Source of the DNA: Calditrichales bacterium
Lineage (GTDB): Bacteria; Calditrichota; Calditrichia; Calditrichales; J004
Direction: 5' to 3'
NCBI GenBank assembly: GCA_015493745.1
Contig: WGCN01000158.1
Span: forward strand, 1-37,601
DNA: 37,601 nt
Under the pieces are notes generated by a model. The model saw only the letters and a list, made by a program, of their open reading frames with translations, searched no databases and was not told the origin of the DNA. Shown one piece after another: positions 1-9,310 of this stretch. The position numbers were made by a program, and so were the translations under genes. Within the stretch, counting starts at the first letter, position 1; each line of letters begins with the position of its first letter.

Positions 1-1
1 G

Positions 2-3000
2 TTGAGCGGCCGTGACACGGTCTTTATTTTATTTAGCGCCACCGATGTTAACAGCGGTTTGGATTTATTAAAACGGGACACGCTCACCTTTCTGTTGCAG
101 GAACGTTCACGCCTGCGCGTGTTAAGCGCCATCAGCGCGCCCCGGGGCGCGACGGACGGCTTTGTTTCCACCGGTCAAAAATTCGTACTGAAAACGGAAG
201 TGCGCAACGAAGGTGAAGCGGCCATTGACGGCAGCGGCACCCTGCGACTGGAAGCTTCCGGCGGATTACTGTTTGCCGCCACGGGTACGACCCGGCTTGA
301 GCATAACAGCATACGCGCCGCCGTATATCTTGATACGGTCATTGCGCCTGTCTCCGGAACAACCGGATGGCTGAGGGCGCGCATTGCCGCCGGTGAAACC
401 CCGTTGGATATGAACAGTCTGGATACGGCCCTGGTTGTCGGCGCCACGGACAGCAACAGTGTTATCCTGCAAAAGCGGGCCGATCTGTCGCTGCGTTTTA
501 TCATGCCCGACGCGGTGAAAGACAGTCTGATCCGGGCTACCGACCAATCCTTTGAGCTGCACGCCCTGGTCAGCAACAGCGGCGAAGCGGCCGTGGATAC
601 CAGCGGCGGCCGTCATCAGGTTAGGCTGGATATTTCGGGGACGGGCATGACCTTTGTCAATGGCGACCGGGCGGATAAATTTTTCAGCCTGAACGATACC
701 ATCCGCTGGCAGGTGCAAACCTCCTCTTCGGAGTTGAACGCCCCCTTTAGCGTGGCGGTGATTTCCGCGCCGCTGGACGTCAATGAGGAGGTCAATGCCT
801 TCCGTACGGTTGCTTCCGGGGTGGATTCGCTTATCTTAAGCGCGCGGCAGATCAATGATATTAACCTGACCACCTCCTTTGAAAACAACGTGCCCCTGGA
901 AGGGGATACATTGATCGTCTCCACCGATCAGGATTCCATTCTGGTACAGGCGAATGTGATTTTTGACCGGCAGTTGGATAAAAATAAAAAGGTGGTGCTG
1001 ACCCTCCCGGCCGGATACACATCCCAGGATGGTAACCTGACCCGCTTTGTCTCCGATGATTCCAGTCAGGTACAGGTGAAATGGTATATCAAGTCCAAGA
1101 GCCTGGCCGGAAACGCTCCGGATACGTTGCACATCCTGGCCAGCGGCGTCAGCACGGAAAACGGCAATCTGCTGCTGCAGGTGGCGGAAGAAAGGTATAT
1201 CCGCACCGTGCCCAAGGCCACCCTTTCCCTGAGCGTGCGCGTGGACGCCCCCCTGGGCGCCCTGGACAGCACCGTCTCCCTGGGGCAGGCTTTCCGTCTG
1301 CGTGGGGTGGTGCAGAACCTGGAGGGCGCTTCGCCTGTTTCCGGAAGCGGCGTGGCCGAGCTGAATTTTGACAACACCTATTTCAGTCTGATCGATTCAT
1401 CGGAAGTCGGCCTGGATAACAATCCTCAACGTACTTTTACCGTGGGGCAGCCCTTCTTCTGGTGGATACGTGCCGAGCAGACCACGCCGGGCGTTAACAG
1501 CATTGTGGAGCTGACCGCGCTGGTTCAAAAGGCCCTGCGTCAACAACGCCGGCGGGAGGTGCGCGATGTGGAGATGGTGGACGCCAAAGGCAATCCTGTT
1601 CCGTCCACAGCCGCCGGGAACAAGGAACAGCCGCCCGGAACGGTCGCGGAAAAACCGACCGCCACGGCGGTGGGCAGCGATCTGGTTGTGCGGCTAACGG
1701 AAGTACCCCTGGATGCCAACAGCGGTCAGGAAGCGGCGGTATCCAATACCAGCGATCTGCAAACCATGCGCGTGGAAAATCCGGCCACCATCGCCATTGG
1801 CGATATTGAAAGCCCGGCCACGGTCAGCACGGGGCAGACCTTTAGCGTAACGGTGCATGCCGGGGCCATGAGCGCCAACCTGGAAAACCCGCAGGCCATC
1901 GTGTTGCTGCCGGAAAGTTTTGAGCCATCCAGCTTTGTGCTGCCGGTGAACGCCACCACGCAAACGGCGGTGTTTGCCATCAATGTGCCGGCGGATTATA
2001 ACGGCCCGGAAACCGACAGTCTGCGTTTTGTGCTGGTGGGCATCGATAACAACACCAATGAGGTAACGGCGCGCAGCGAGGAGAAAAAGGTAGGGCTCAC
2101 CTTCCAGCGTCGCCCCAATCTGGTTATTAAATCCAGCATTGTCGCTCCGCAATCGGCGGCCCAGGGTATTTTATCCTTCGGCCAAAAAATCGAGTTGCGG
2201 GTCTGGGTGGAAAACAGCGCCAACGAGGGCGCCCTTTCCTACGCGGATATTACCGGAGAAGGCGTGATTGCCGTGGATTCCGCGTTGATAGCCGCGGATG
2301 GCTTTACGCTTGCGGAGGGCAGCGCCGCCGAACAGACCTTCAGCGGATTGGGTGAGGCCGAAGCCTTGCGCTGGGTGTTGCGCGCCCCGCAGGTTGAAAA
2401 AACCTATAATATTCAGTTTGCCATTAAAAGCCGTCCCAATGATGTGAACAGTCTGACGCCGGTCGACGTGAATGTCTCACAGACATCGCATCCGGTGCGG
2501 GTGAAGCAGAAGGAGATCACCGTCACCATGATCGACAGTCTGGTCGGTGGCGGCGGACTGATCCGGGGACAAACCAATCTGCCCATGCTGGCCTTTAATG
2601 TTTCCAACGAGGGTTATGGCGACAGCTTGTTCGTCAACGGGCTGACCATGGGGATATACGGTTCAAACGGAGTTATCTCCGATGAAAACCTTTTGAGCCC
2701 GGAAAGCCTGGTTAAGCTGTTTAATCGTTTCCGTATCGTAAACTATAAGCGCTTCCTTGAACTACAAAAAACAACGGGCGGCGAGCCGCAAACCCTGGCC
2801 GAAGTAACGGTGGACGCTTCCATGGGCAATCCGCTGGAACTGCTTTTTAATCAGGTGGAAAAACTCAGCATAGACCCCGACACCTCCGAAACGCTGGTGG
2901 TGCTGGCCGACCTGCAAAGCGACGCGCGCAGCCTCAGTTTCCGTGCCGTGCTCAACCAGCTCAACGCCTACGATGTGTCCGATACCATCGCCCTGGCCCT

Positions 3001-3385
3001 GCTGGATAAAAACGGCAATGACTTTGATCCCGGCAACCAGGAAGAGGCGGCGGTGTTGACGGTAATCCCGGATAATCCGGAAGAGGCCTTCAGCACCTAT
3101 CCCAACCCCTTTGGCCGCCGGCAGGCCTATGCCCGGATAAATTTTTACCTGACGGAAAACGCCGATGTGGACATACGCATCTTTACCCTGTTGGGTGAAC
3201 TGGTCTGGCACCGTCAGGAAAGCAACCTGCCGGGCAACCGTAACTACAATCATATTACATGGAACGGTAAAAACGACAAGGGACAAACCGTGCTGAACGG
3301 CGTGTATATCTGTACGATCCAAATTTCGCCGACCGGCGGCGGCCCGGCCAAGCGTTATATTACCAAAGTGGCCTATATAAAATAG
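2..3385 (+). CDS. Large secreted repeat protein with C-terminal T9SS/FlgD-like tail (5' end outside window)
   Basis: The reading frame is open from the first bases, and the nominal TTG start at position 2 is almost certainly internal, so this is the C-terminal 1,127 residues of a longer protein. It consists of beta-rich repeats of about 130-170 residues. Each opens with a segment like 'APxGAxDxxVSxGQxFxLxxxVxN' (around residues 38, 160, 405, 600 and 705) and tends to close with a 'PLDxNS' type motif (ETPLDMNS, APLDVNEE, VPLDANSG). These look like CARDB/Ig-like adhesion or stalk repeats. The last ~95 residues begin with YPNPF and end in GVYICTIQ...ITKVAYIK, the pattern of the type A sorting tail (Por_Secre_tail/FlgD Ig-like), which implies export to the surface. 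Nine bases separate it from the PorV-like gene, consistent with one operon. The specific function is unknown. Confidence 0.85.
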   Translation: MSGRDTVFILFSATDVNSGLDLLKRDTLTFLLQERSRLRVLSAISAPRGATDGFVSTGQKFVLKTEVRNEGEAAIDGSGTLRLEASGGLLFAATGTTRLEHNSIRAAVYLDTVIAPVSGTTGWLRARIAAGETPLDMNSLDTALVVGATDSNSVILQKRADLSLRFIMPDAVKDSLIRATDQSFELHALVSNSGEAAVDTSGGRHQVRLDISGTGMTFVNGDRADKFFSLNDTIRWQVQTSSSELNAPFSVAVISAPLDVNEEVNAFRTVASGVDSLILSARQINDINLTTSFENNVPLEGDTLIVSTDQDSILVQANVIFDRQLDKNKKVVLTLPAGYTSQDGNLTRFVSDDSSQVQVKWYIKSKSLAGNAPDTLHILASGVSTENGNLLLQVAEERYIRTVPKATLSLSVRVDAPLGALDSTVSLGQAFRLRGVVQNLEGASPVSGSGVAELNFDNTYFSLIDSSEVGLDNNPQRTFTVGQPFFWWIRAEQTTPGVNSIVELTALVQKALRQQRRREVRDVEMVDAKGNPVPSTAAGNKEQPPGTVAEKPTATAVGSDLVVRLTEVPLDANSGQEAAVSNTSDLQTMRVENPATIAIGDIESPATVSTGQTFSVTVHAGAMSANLENPQAIVLLPESFEPSSFVLPVNATTQTAVFAINVPADYNGPETDSLRFVLVGIDNNTNEVTARSEEKKVGLTFQRRPNLVIKSSIVAPQSAAQGILSFGQKIELRVWVENSANEGALSYADITGEGVIAVDSALIAADGFTLAEGSAAEQTFSGLGEAEALRWVLRAPQVEKTYNIQFAIKSRPNDVNSLTPVDVNVSQTSHPVRVKQKEITVTMIDSLVGGGGLIRGQTNLPMLAFNVSNEGYGDSLFVNGLTMGIYGSNGVISDENLLSPESLVKLFNRFRIVNYKRFLELQKTTGGEPQTLAEVTVDASMGNPLELLFNQVEKLSIDPDTSETLVVLADLQSDARSLSFRAVLNQLNAYDVSDTIALALLDKNGNDFDPGNQEEAAVLTVIPDNPEEAFSTYPNPFGRRQAYARINFYLTENADVDIRIFTLLGELVWHRQESNLPGNRNYNHITWNGKNDKGQTVLNGVYICTIQISPTGGGPAKRYITKVAYIK

Positions 3386-3394
3386 GGTGAGACG

Positions 3395-5302
3395 ATGAAT
3401 AAAATGTTGAAAAACTTACTGATAATAATGTTGGCGTACGGAATGTTTGGCGCCGTTATGGCCCAGGAGGGCGAAGGTGGCACGGAGAGTGTGTTTAAGC
3501 TGGGTTTTGGGGCCCGGGCCCTGGGACTGGGGCAGGCCTATACGGCCATGGCTAACGATCCCACGGCGGTTTTCTGGAATCCGGCCGGGCTGGAGGGCAT
3601 CAACCGGCAAAGCGCTACTTTTTTTCACACGACACTTTTTACCTCCACCCAGTATGATTTTTTGGGCTATGCCTATCCCACGCTGGACTTGGGAACCTTC
3701 GGCTTTGGCATTGCCCGGCTGGGCATTTCGGATATCCAGGAACGGGATATCAACAATGTACCGCTGGGTAAGTTCTCCCATGATCAATACCGGGTTTATT
3801 TTTCCTATGCCAAGACCCTGTTCTGGAATCTGACGCCGGGTATTTCGGTACGATGGATACGCAACGGGTGGAACAACCTGGAAGAGGGCGATTTGACGGC
3901 CACCGGTATCGCCGCTGATTTCGGCCTGATGTACCGGCCCGACTGGATCGGCAACGCCTTTATACAGGACTGGTCCTTTGGCCTGAACGTGAAAAATGTG
4001 TTTGCCCCGCAACTGCGCGCAGGTAACTTGCTGGATGAGTATCCCCTAAACGCCCGGCTGGGTATCATGAAGAAAGTACGCTTCAGCGGGGGAACGGCCA
4101 TCAATATCCTGATGGATATCGACTATTCACAAAAAAGATCGCTCTTGTTTCATGCCGGTACAGAGTATAACTTCCAAAATCTCGGCAAAGTGCGCGTCGG
4201 TTATGACGGTCAGGCCCTCTCATTTGGCGCCGGGGTAGAGTACAGCAATTTCCAGATCGACTATGGTTACAGCGGCAGCGCCTACAATGATGTTTTTACG
4301 CCCACCCACCGTTTGTCGGTTTCCGTTAATTTCGGCATTACCCGTGACGATATGTTCCGTCTGGCCGAACTAAAGCGCATTGAGGAAGAAAACCGCATCA
4401 AGAAGGAAATACGGGAAGCGGACAAACGCGATTTTGTGGCCAGGCACTTGAAACAGGCCGATGAATATTTTGGCGAAGGGAAATACCTGGACGCCATCGT
4501 GGAGTATCAGCAAGTGATCAGCATGGATCCGTTTCACAAACGGGCCGGGGTGATGCTGGATTCATCCAATGCCCTGTTGGCGCGTGACTTTAACAAGCGG
4601 CAGTCGCTGGCGGTAAAAGAGGCACTGGATAAAGACCGGGCCGCCAACGACAGCATGTTCGTTCAGGAGCATTTTGAAAAGGGCCGCCTGCTGCTGGATA
4701 AAAAGCAGTTTGTGGAGGCGATGATCGAGTTTAATATCGCTTTGGAACGGGATCCTGAAAATCAAATCCTTAAAAACTCGATTGCCACGACGAAACGCCG
4801 AATAAGTGAAGAGGTCGGCAGCCTGGTGGCCAAAAGCCGGGAGCAGTTTAAAAACCAGAACTATGCCGAAGCCCTGCGTTTACTGGGAGATGCCCGTTTG
4901 CTGGGGGCGGATAACAGTCAGTTGCAAAACGAGATCGAAACCCTGGCCACGCGCATTCGGGTACAGGAGAACATCCAAAAGGGCCTGATGTTGTATGATG
5001 CCGGAGAATATCAACAGTCGCTCGATATTCTTTCCAAGGCGTTGGAATTGGATCCGCAAAACGAGCTGATTCGCCAGTATTATGAAAAATCAAAGCTGGA
5101 AACCATCAGCGGTCAGGATGAGATGGATCCGGAAACCGAGAAGAAATATCTGCGCGGCGTGGAAAGCTTCCTGAATGGTAACTACCGGGAAGCCATTCAG
5201 ATTTGGGAAGAGATACTGAAAGATCATCCCTATAACAAACGGGTGCTCAAGGGGATCAGCAACGCGCGTGAGCGTATGAAAAATACCAAGGCGTCAAAAT
5301 AA
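3395..5302 (+). CDS. PorV/PorQ-family outer-membrane protein fused to TPR repeats
   Basis: The protein has 635 residues. A signal peptide (about residues 1-23, ending VMAQ) precedes a PorV/PorQ/UPF0164-type barrel. The barrel shows the family hallmark 'LGFGARALGLGQAYTAMA' followed by DPTAVFWNPAGL at residues ~37-66, and barrel-like alternating strands run to about residue 310. A charged helix (~318-345) leads into TPR-like repeats (about 347-630), for example 'ADEYFGEGKYLDAIVEYQQV' and 'SLDILSKALELDPQN'. PorV is known as the outer-membrane shuttle or scaffold of the type IX secretion system. The fusion to TPRs suggests a periplasmic protein-binding platform; that is inference. A GGTGAG element 3-4 bases before the ATG is a possible ribosome site. 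It follows the T9SS-tailed protein by 9 bp, which suggests it handles or anchors that protein. Confidence 0.85.
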   Translation: MNKMLKNLLIIMLAYGMFGAVMAQEGEGGTESVFKLGFGARALGLGQAYTAMANDPTAVFWNPAGLEGINRQSATFFHTTLFTSTQYDFLGYAYPTLDLGTFGFGIARLGISDIQERDINNVPLGKFSHDQYRVYFSYAKTLFWNLTPGISVRWIRNGWNNLEEGDLTATGIAADFGLMYRPDWIGNAFIQDWSFGLNVKNVFAPQLRAGNLLDEYPLNARLGIMKKVRFSGGTAINILMDIDYSQKRSLLFHAGTEYNFQNLGKVRVGYDGQALSFGAGVEYSNFQIDYGYSGSAYNDVFTPTHRLSVSVNFGITRDDMFRLAELKRIEEENRIKKEIREADKRDFVARHLKQADEYFGEGKYLDAIVEYQQVISMDPFHKRAGVMLDSSNALLARDFNKRQSLAVKEALDKDRAANDSMFVQEHFEKGRLLLDKKQFVEAMIEFNIALERDPENQILKNSIATTKRRISEEVGSLVAKSREQFKNQNYAEALRLLGDARLLGADNSQLQNEIETLATRIRVQENIQKGLMLYDAGEYQQSLDILSKALELDPQNELIRQYYEKSKLETISGQDEMDPETEKKYLRGVESFLNGNYREAIQIWEEILKDHPYNKRVLKGISNARERMKNTKASK

Positions 5303-5314
5303 ACGGATTTTGTC

Positions 5315-8300
5315 ATGTTTAAAAATGTCAAAAAAGAAGAGATAACCATACCGGCTCAAATGAGCTATCTGATACAGATACGTGAATTCATTGAGCATAT
5401 AGGTAAACGTTATCGCTTCTCCGACAAGGTCATCAACTCCTTTAAGCTGGTGGTGGATGAAGCCTGTACCAATGTGATCCGTCATGGTTACCGCGATATC
5501 AAGAACGGTGAAATTCAACTGAAGGCCATCATCCGGCGTATGAGCCTGACCATCGTTATTATCGACCAGGGCATCAGTTACGATCCGCGCCAGGCCAACA
5601 CACCCGATCTGGCCAAATATGTGGATATCGGTAAAAAAGGTGGTCTGGGTATTTTGATGATGCGCAAGCTGATGGATGATATCCATTATGCGGTCACCGA
5701 GCGGGGTAATGAATTCCGGCTCACGAAATATCGCGAGCAGTCCTCGGGAAGCAAAGTCAATCAACTATGGCACACGCTGACCATGCGTGCCAAGTACTCG
5801 CTGGTTTCGGCCCTGTTGATTACGGGTATCATTTCCGCCATATTCAGTGTTTTTTTGTTTAACCTGTCCGATGATGTACGTGACGAGGCGCTGGTTACGG
5901 CGGCCAGTAATGCTAAAACACTGGCGGACAATTCCATCGATGATTTTATCAGAGACCAATATATTCCGCTTTTTGAAAAAACACGTTCTCTTAAACAAAA
6001 TCACCCCGACTTGATAAACGAAGCCTTTATTGTGGATGTCAATGGCCGGGTCATCGCCCGCAGTACCCTGGTCAAGGATACGCCTTTGAAGCGCATCTAT
6101 ACCCTGCCCGACAGCGGAGTGGTCGTCGATACGGTGAATAACAGCGTGGTGTTGCATTATGCCCTGAACGATACCATGATGATCTACGATGTGTACAGTG
6201 AAATCCGCGAAAGTATTTCGGGTCGGGGCGCTTTGCTGGGGGTGGCGCACATCTGGGTACGGGATAGCACCATTGAAAAGATTATTCACCAGCGGCGCAT
6301 GATATTACTGATCGTTCTGCTTATTTTGCTCATTGTGGGCTATGTGGGTTCCTTTTTATTGGTTACCCAGGTGCTTAAATCCTTTCATAGCCTGGCAGAT
6401 TGGGTGCGCCAGGTGGTGCGCGGCAAGGTGGATCAGGACGAGATTGATATCGACGCCTCCGATGAGATAGGTGAAATCGCCCAGGCCTTTAATGAAATGA
6501 CCCAGAAGTTCCATGCCGCCCAGGTAAACCTGATGGAGCAGCAAAAACTGCAAAAGGAACTCCAGGTGGCGCAGGAAATCCAGCAAATGTTGTTGCCCAG
6601 CGATTTCCCCAGCGTGGAAGGCTTTGATATCGGCTCTTATTATGAAGCGGCCAAGGAAGTGGGCGGCGATCTTTTTGACTTTGTGGAGGTGGATGAGGAG
6701 TCCGTGGGCATCATCGTGGCCGACGTGTCGGGTAAGGGGGTTCCCGGATCGCTGATTATGACCATGATCCGTACTGCCTTGCGTCTGGAGTCCCGGGGCA
6801 ATAAAAACCCGGCCGATGTGCTGGCCAAGGTTAACCGTTTTGTTACCGACGACATGAGACGCGGCATGTTTGTGACCATGTTTTATGTGATTCTCGATTC
6901 CCGTAACCGGGTGATCCATTACGCCAGCGCCGGGCACAATCCGATGATTTTATTCCGTTCGTCGGCGAAGCAGACATACTATCTTAACCCCTCGGGATTT
7001 CCGGTGGGTATACAACTCCCCGATTTAAAACTTTTTGACAATAAAATACAAACCGATTCCATACGGTTGCGCGAAGACGATATCCTGGTGCTCTACACGG
7101 ACGGTATTACCGAGGCCATGAACCATCAGCGGGAGTTATACCGGGAAGAGCGCTTTCTGGAATCGATTCGTAACAACGGCCATCTGGATGTTTCCGAATT
7201 TGTGAAAAGCATCAAGGATGATCTGAAAAACTTTACCGGTGGCGCGCAGCAAAACGATGATATCACCTTTGTGGCCATCAAGGAAAAAATGATGTCCGGT
7301 GAGGTGATCTATAAAACCCACAAACAGATGGTGGAGCTTATCGAGCAGGGCTACCGGGTAAAGGATGCCTGTGAGAAGCTGAATATTTCGCAATACCAGT
7401 ATTACAAATATAAAAATATCGTGGATGAAGGCGGCCTGGAAGCCTTAAGGTCTTTTCTGGACGGGCAGGACTACATCGAGAAGAAACATCTCTCCATCGA
7501 GATGAAGGCCAAGATATTCGATATTATTCGCGAGAACCCCAAGCTGGGGCCGAAAAGCATCGCCAAACTGCTCAATACCGAGAAGTACGGCTTTGTGAAA
7601 ATAGAAGAGCGGCGTATCTATAACGAATTGATCAAGCTCAGGCTTAATACCTATGCCTTGAGAAAACGCTTCCTGGAAAAAGGCAAGAATAAACGTCTCA
7701 AGCAACCGGGAACACCTCTGCTGACACTGGACGGTAAGGTCATTCTCGATTTTGAATCCTCCGAAGGGGAAATCGAAAAGCGCACGGGAGCAACCGCCAA
7801 GCCGCCAATGCCGTCACACAACCTGCCGCGGGAAGAAGAGAAAAAAACTTTTGTGCGCATAATTAAGAGCGCGCCCGCAGAGGGGACGAAAAAGGACACG
7901 CCGAAAGCGGTTGCTGTTGCTCCGGCTGAAAAGGCGGAAGGCACGGAAACAAAAACCGTTGCCGCGGAGGAAACTGCGGTTGCCGTTAAGGCGGAACAGA
8001 CGCCAACCCCGCAAGAATTGAGTACCCGGGTGGCGGAGAAAAGTGATGCCGGGCTGATAGAGATGTTCTATAATGCCTGCCGTGATGACTTTGAGGCCCT
8101 GAAAAAACACAATGGGGAATTAATAGAAAATACCAATAATACCGACACTTTAAGAAAAATGAATTTAATCCTGAAAATTGTGACAAAAAATCCGATATTG
8201 AAAAAAATGCCGGAGCTTTCACAGTTGATGCAACAGGGACAACAAGCTATCGAATTTTTACAGTCACACTCCTCCTCGATGGATAACAAAGCATTGAGGC

Positions 8301-8530
8301 AGCGCACAGAAAGCGTGTTGAAATTCTTGGAAAAAGAAAATATATTAAAAGCTGGCCATAGTATACTGGAACAGGTAAATTCTCTGGCCCTGTTACATAA
8401 AAAATGGGAATTGAATCCGGCTCAAACGGCAAAAGCCACTTCACTGGCGGATGTTCGTAAAAAAATCGCGCGTAAAAATATTGTAAAAAATAAAGCGCTA
8501 CTTAAAGAAAAGCCGAAGAAGGACAAATAA
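5315..8530 (+). CDS. RsbW-like kinase / HAMP / SpoIIE phosphatase with C-terminal HTH domains
   Basis: This is a 1,071-residue fusion. Residues ~1-140 form a serine kinase-type HATPase (N box EACTN at 49-53, DQG at 84-86, GGLG at 109-112), as in RsbW anti-sigma factors. Two membrane helices (~162-182 and ~329-352) flank an extracytoplasmic sensor, and HAMP follows (~353-405). The PP2C/SpoIIE phosphatase (~430-657) keeps its metal motifs: EVGGDLFDF, ADVSGKGVPGSL, SAGHNP, LYTDGITEA and NDDITF. Two helix-turn-helix-like segments follow: ~664-710, and ~725-785 (ENPKLGPKSIAKLLN), the second resembling the HTH of IS481/IS3-type transposases. A Pro/Ala/Glu-rich linker (~820-930) leads to a helical tail. 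The reaction expected from the family is phosphorylation and dephosphorylation of a STAS antagonist, which is encoded next. No clear Shine-Dalgarno precedes the ATG. The last ~450 bp are noticeably more AT-rich than the rest. Confidence 0.85.
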   Translation: MFKNVKKEEITIPAQMSYLIQIREFIEHIGKRYRFSDKVINSFKLVVDEACTNVIRHGYRDIKNGEIQLKAIIRRMSLTIVIIDQGISYDPRQANTPDLAKYVDIGKKGGLGILMMRKLMDDIHYAVTERGNEFRLTKYREQSSGSKVNQLWHTLTMRAKYSLVSALLITGIISAIFSVFLFNLSDDVRDEALVTAASNAKTLADNSIDDFIRDQYIPLFEKTRSLKQNHPDLINEAFIVDVNGRVIARSTLVKDTPLKRIYTLPDSGVVVDTVNNSVVLHYALNDTMMIYDVYSEIRESISGRGALLGVAHIWVRDSTIEKIIHQRRMILLIVLLILLIVGYVGSFLLVTQVLKSFHSLADWVRQVVRGKVDQDEIDIDASDEIGEIAQAFNEMTQKFHAAQVNLMEQQKLQKELQVAQEIQQMLLPSDFPSVEGFDIGSYYEAAKEVGGDLFDFVEVDEESVGIIVADVSGKGVPGSLIMTMIRTALRLESRGNKNPADVLAKVNRFVTDDMRRGMFVTMFYVILDSRNRVIHYASAGHNPMILFRSSAKQTYYLNPSGFPVGIQLPDLKLFDNKIQTDSIRLREDDILVLYTDGITEAMNHQRELYREERFLESIRNNGHLDVSEFVKSIKDDLKNFTGGAQQNDDITFVAIKEKMMSGEVIYKTHKQMVELIEQGYRVKDACEKLNISQYQYYKYKNIVDEGGLEALRSFLDGQDYIEKKHLSIEMKAKIFDIIRENPKLGPKSIAKLLNTEKYGFVKIEERRIYNELIKLRLNTYALRKRFLEKGKNKRLKQPGTPLLTLDGKVILDFESSEGEIEKRTGATAKPPMPSHNLPREEEKKTFVRIIKSAPAEGTKKDTPKAVAVAPAEKAEGTETKTVAAEETAVAVKAEQTPTPQELSTRVAEKSDAGLIEMFYNACRDDFEALKKHNGELIENTNNTDTLRKMNLILKIVTKNPILKKMPELSQLMQQGQQAIEFLQSHSSSMDNKALRQRTESVLKFLEKENILKAGHSILEQVNSLALLHKKWELNPAQTAKATSLADVRKKIARKNIVKNKALLKEKPKKDK

Positions 8531-8555
8531 CGCTCTTTCCCTTAAGGAGGATTGA

Positions 8556-9251
8556 ATGGAAGGCATTCAGGTTTCAACTGAAGTCAGTGGTGGAAGAAAT
8601 CACATCTCGATTATAAAAGTTGGGGGGTATATTGATACAACAACGTCATCCGAGCTGGAGCGTGCCCTCAATTCTCTGCTGAAACAGGGACGGTTTTTTA
8701 TCATAGTGGATTTGGGTAATGTGGACTATATCAGCTCCGCCGGCTGGGGGATTTTTATCAGTGAAATAAAGTCGATTCGTGAAAACGGCGGCGATCTGAA
8801 GCTGGTGCGCATGGTGCCCGATGTGTATGAGATTTTTGAACTGCTGGAATTTCATCATATCCTCGATGTTTATGACAAGGTGGAAGACGCGGTAAATAAG
8901 TTTGAAAGTTCCGAAGCGGCCGGAGAACCGGTGGCCAAGGAGATATCCCTGCCCAAGGCCGATGAGCCGGTGGAGGAAGTGGTCGCCGCTCCCCGCCCCG
9001 CTACCGAGCCGGTAACCAGCGATGTGGTGGAAACAACCCAGCAGATCAGCTTAAATGACATGACCCTGCAGGATAAAATAAAAAATATCGTAAAAGAAAA
9101 TCCAGAGTTCGGCAGCCTGAAAATTAAACGTGAATTAAATACGGCACGATACGGATTTACACGTATCGGTTGGTTTGCCGTTCGCTCGGAACTGGCCAAG
9201 TTAAAACTGAACAAGCGTAATAAGCGCTATGAGTTTGCCACATCCGCATAA
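8556..9251 (+). CDS. STAS anti-anti-sigma factor fused to a transposase-type HTH domain
   Basis: The protein has 231 residues. Residues ~3-113 are a STAS domain with the phosphorylation-site context DYISSAGWG (Ser60/Ser61), as in RsbV/SpoIIAA antagonists. An acidic, proline-rich linker (~117-165) leads to a C-terminal domain (~169-225; KENPEFGSLKIKRELN). That domain aligns without gaps to residues ~731-786 of the upstream SpoIIE protein, with about 23 of 56 positions identical by my hand count. A good Shine-Dalgarno (AAGGAGG, 8543-8549) sits 6 bases before the ATG, and the upstream gene ends 25 bp away. The likely role is the switch partner of the upstream kinase/phosphatase. The extra domain suggests that output goes to DNA, or to a shared partner, rather than only to a sigma factor; no sigma factor gene is in the window. 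Confidence 0.85.
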   Translation: MEGIQVSTEVSGGRNHISIIKVGGYIDTTTSSELERALNSLLKQGRFFIIVDLGNVDYISSAGWGIFISEIKSIRENGGDLKLVRMVPDVYEIFELLEFHHILDVYDKVEDAVNKFESSEAAGEPVAKEISLPKADEPVEEVVAAPRPATEPVTSDVVETTQQISLNDMTLQDKIKNIVKENPEFGSLKIKRELNTARYGFTRIGWFAVRSELAKLKLNKRNKRYEFATSA

Positions 9252-9257
9252 ATTTAT

Positions 9258-9287
9258 TTGAACTGTTTCCCTGTTTTAATGTAAAAT
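9258..9287 (+). promoter_or_regulatory. Possible promoter for the DUF4159 gene
   Basis: TTGAAC (9258-9263), an 18-bp spacer and TAAAAT (9282-9287) make a moderate sigma70-like pair. Transcription would begin near 9294 inside the terminator hairpin, leaving only about 17 bases of leader. The match is modest, and promoter consensus in this lineage is not known to me. Confidence 0.3.
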
Positions 9288-9310
9288 CCCGTTATTACAA
9301 CGGGATTTTT
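9284..9310 (+). terminator. Rho-independent terminator closing the surface/partner-switch operon
   Basis: A perfect 10-bp inverted repeat (AAATCCCGTT / AACGGGATTT, loop ATTAC) ends in a run of five T. It lies 33 bp after the STAS stop codon. The T run is directly followed by the ATG of the DUF4159 gene, so the hairpin is also the 5' flank of that gene. Confidence 0.8.
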
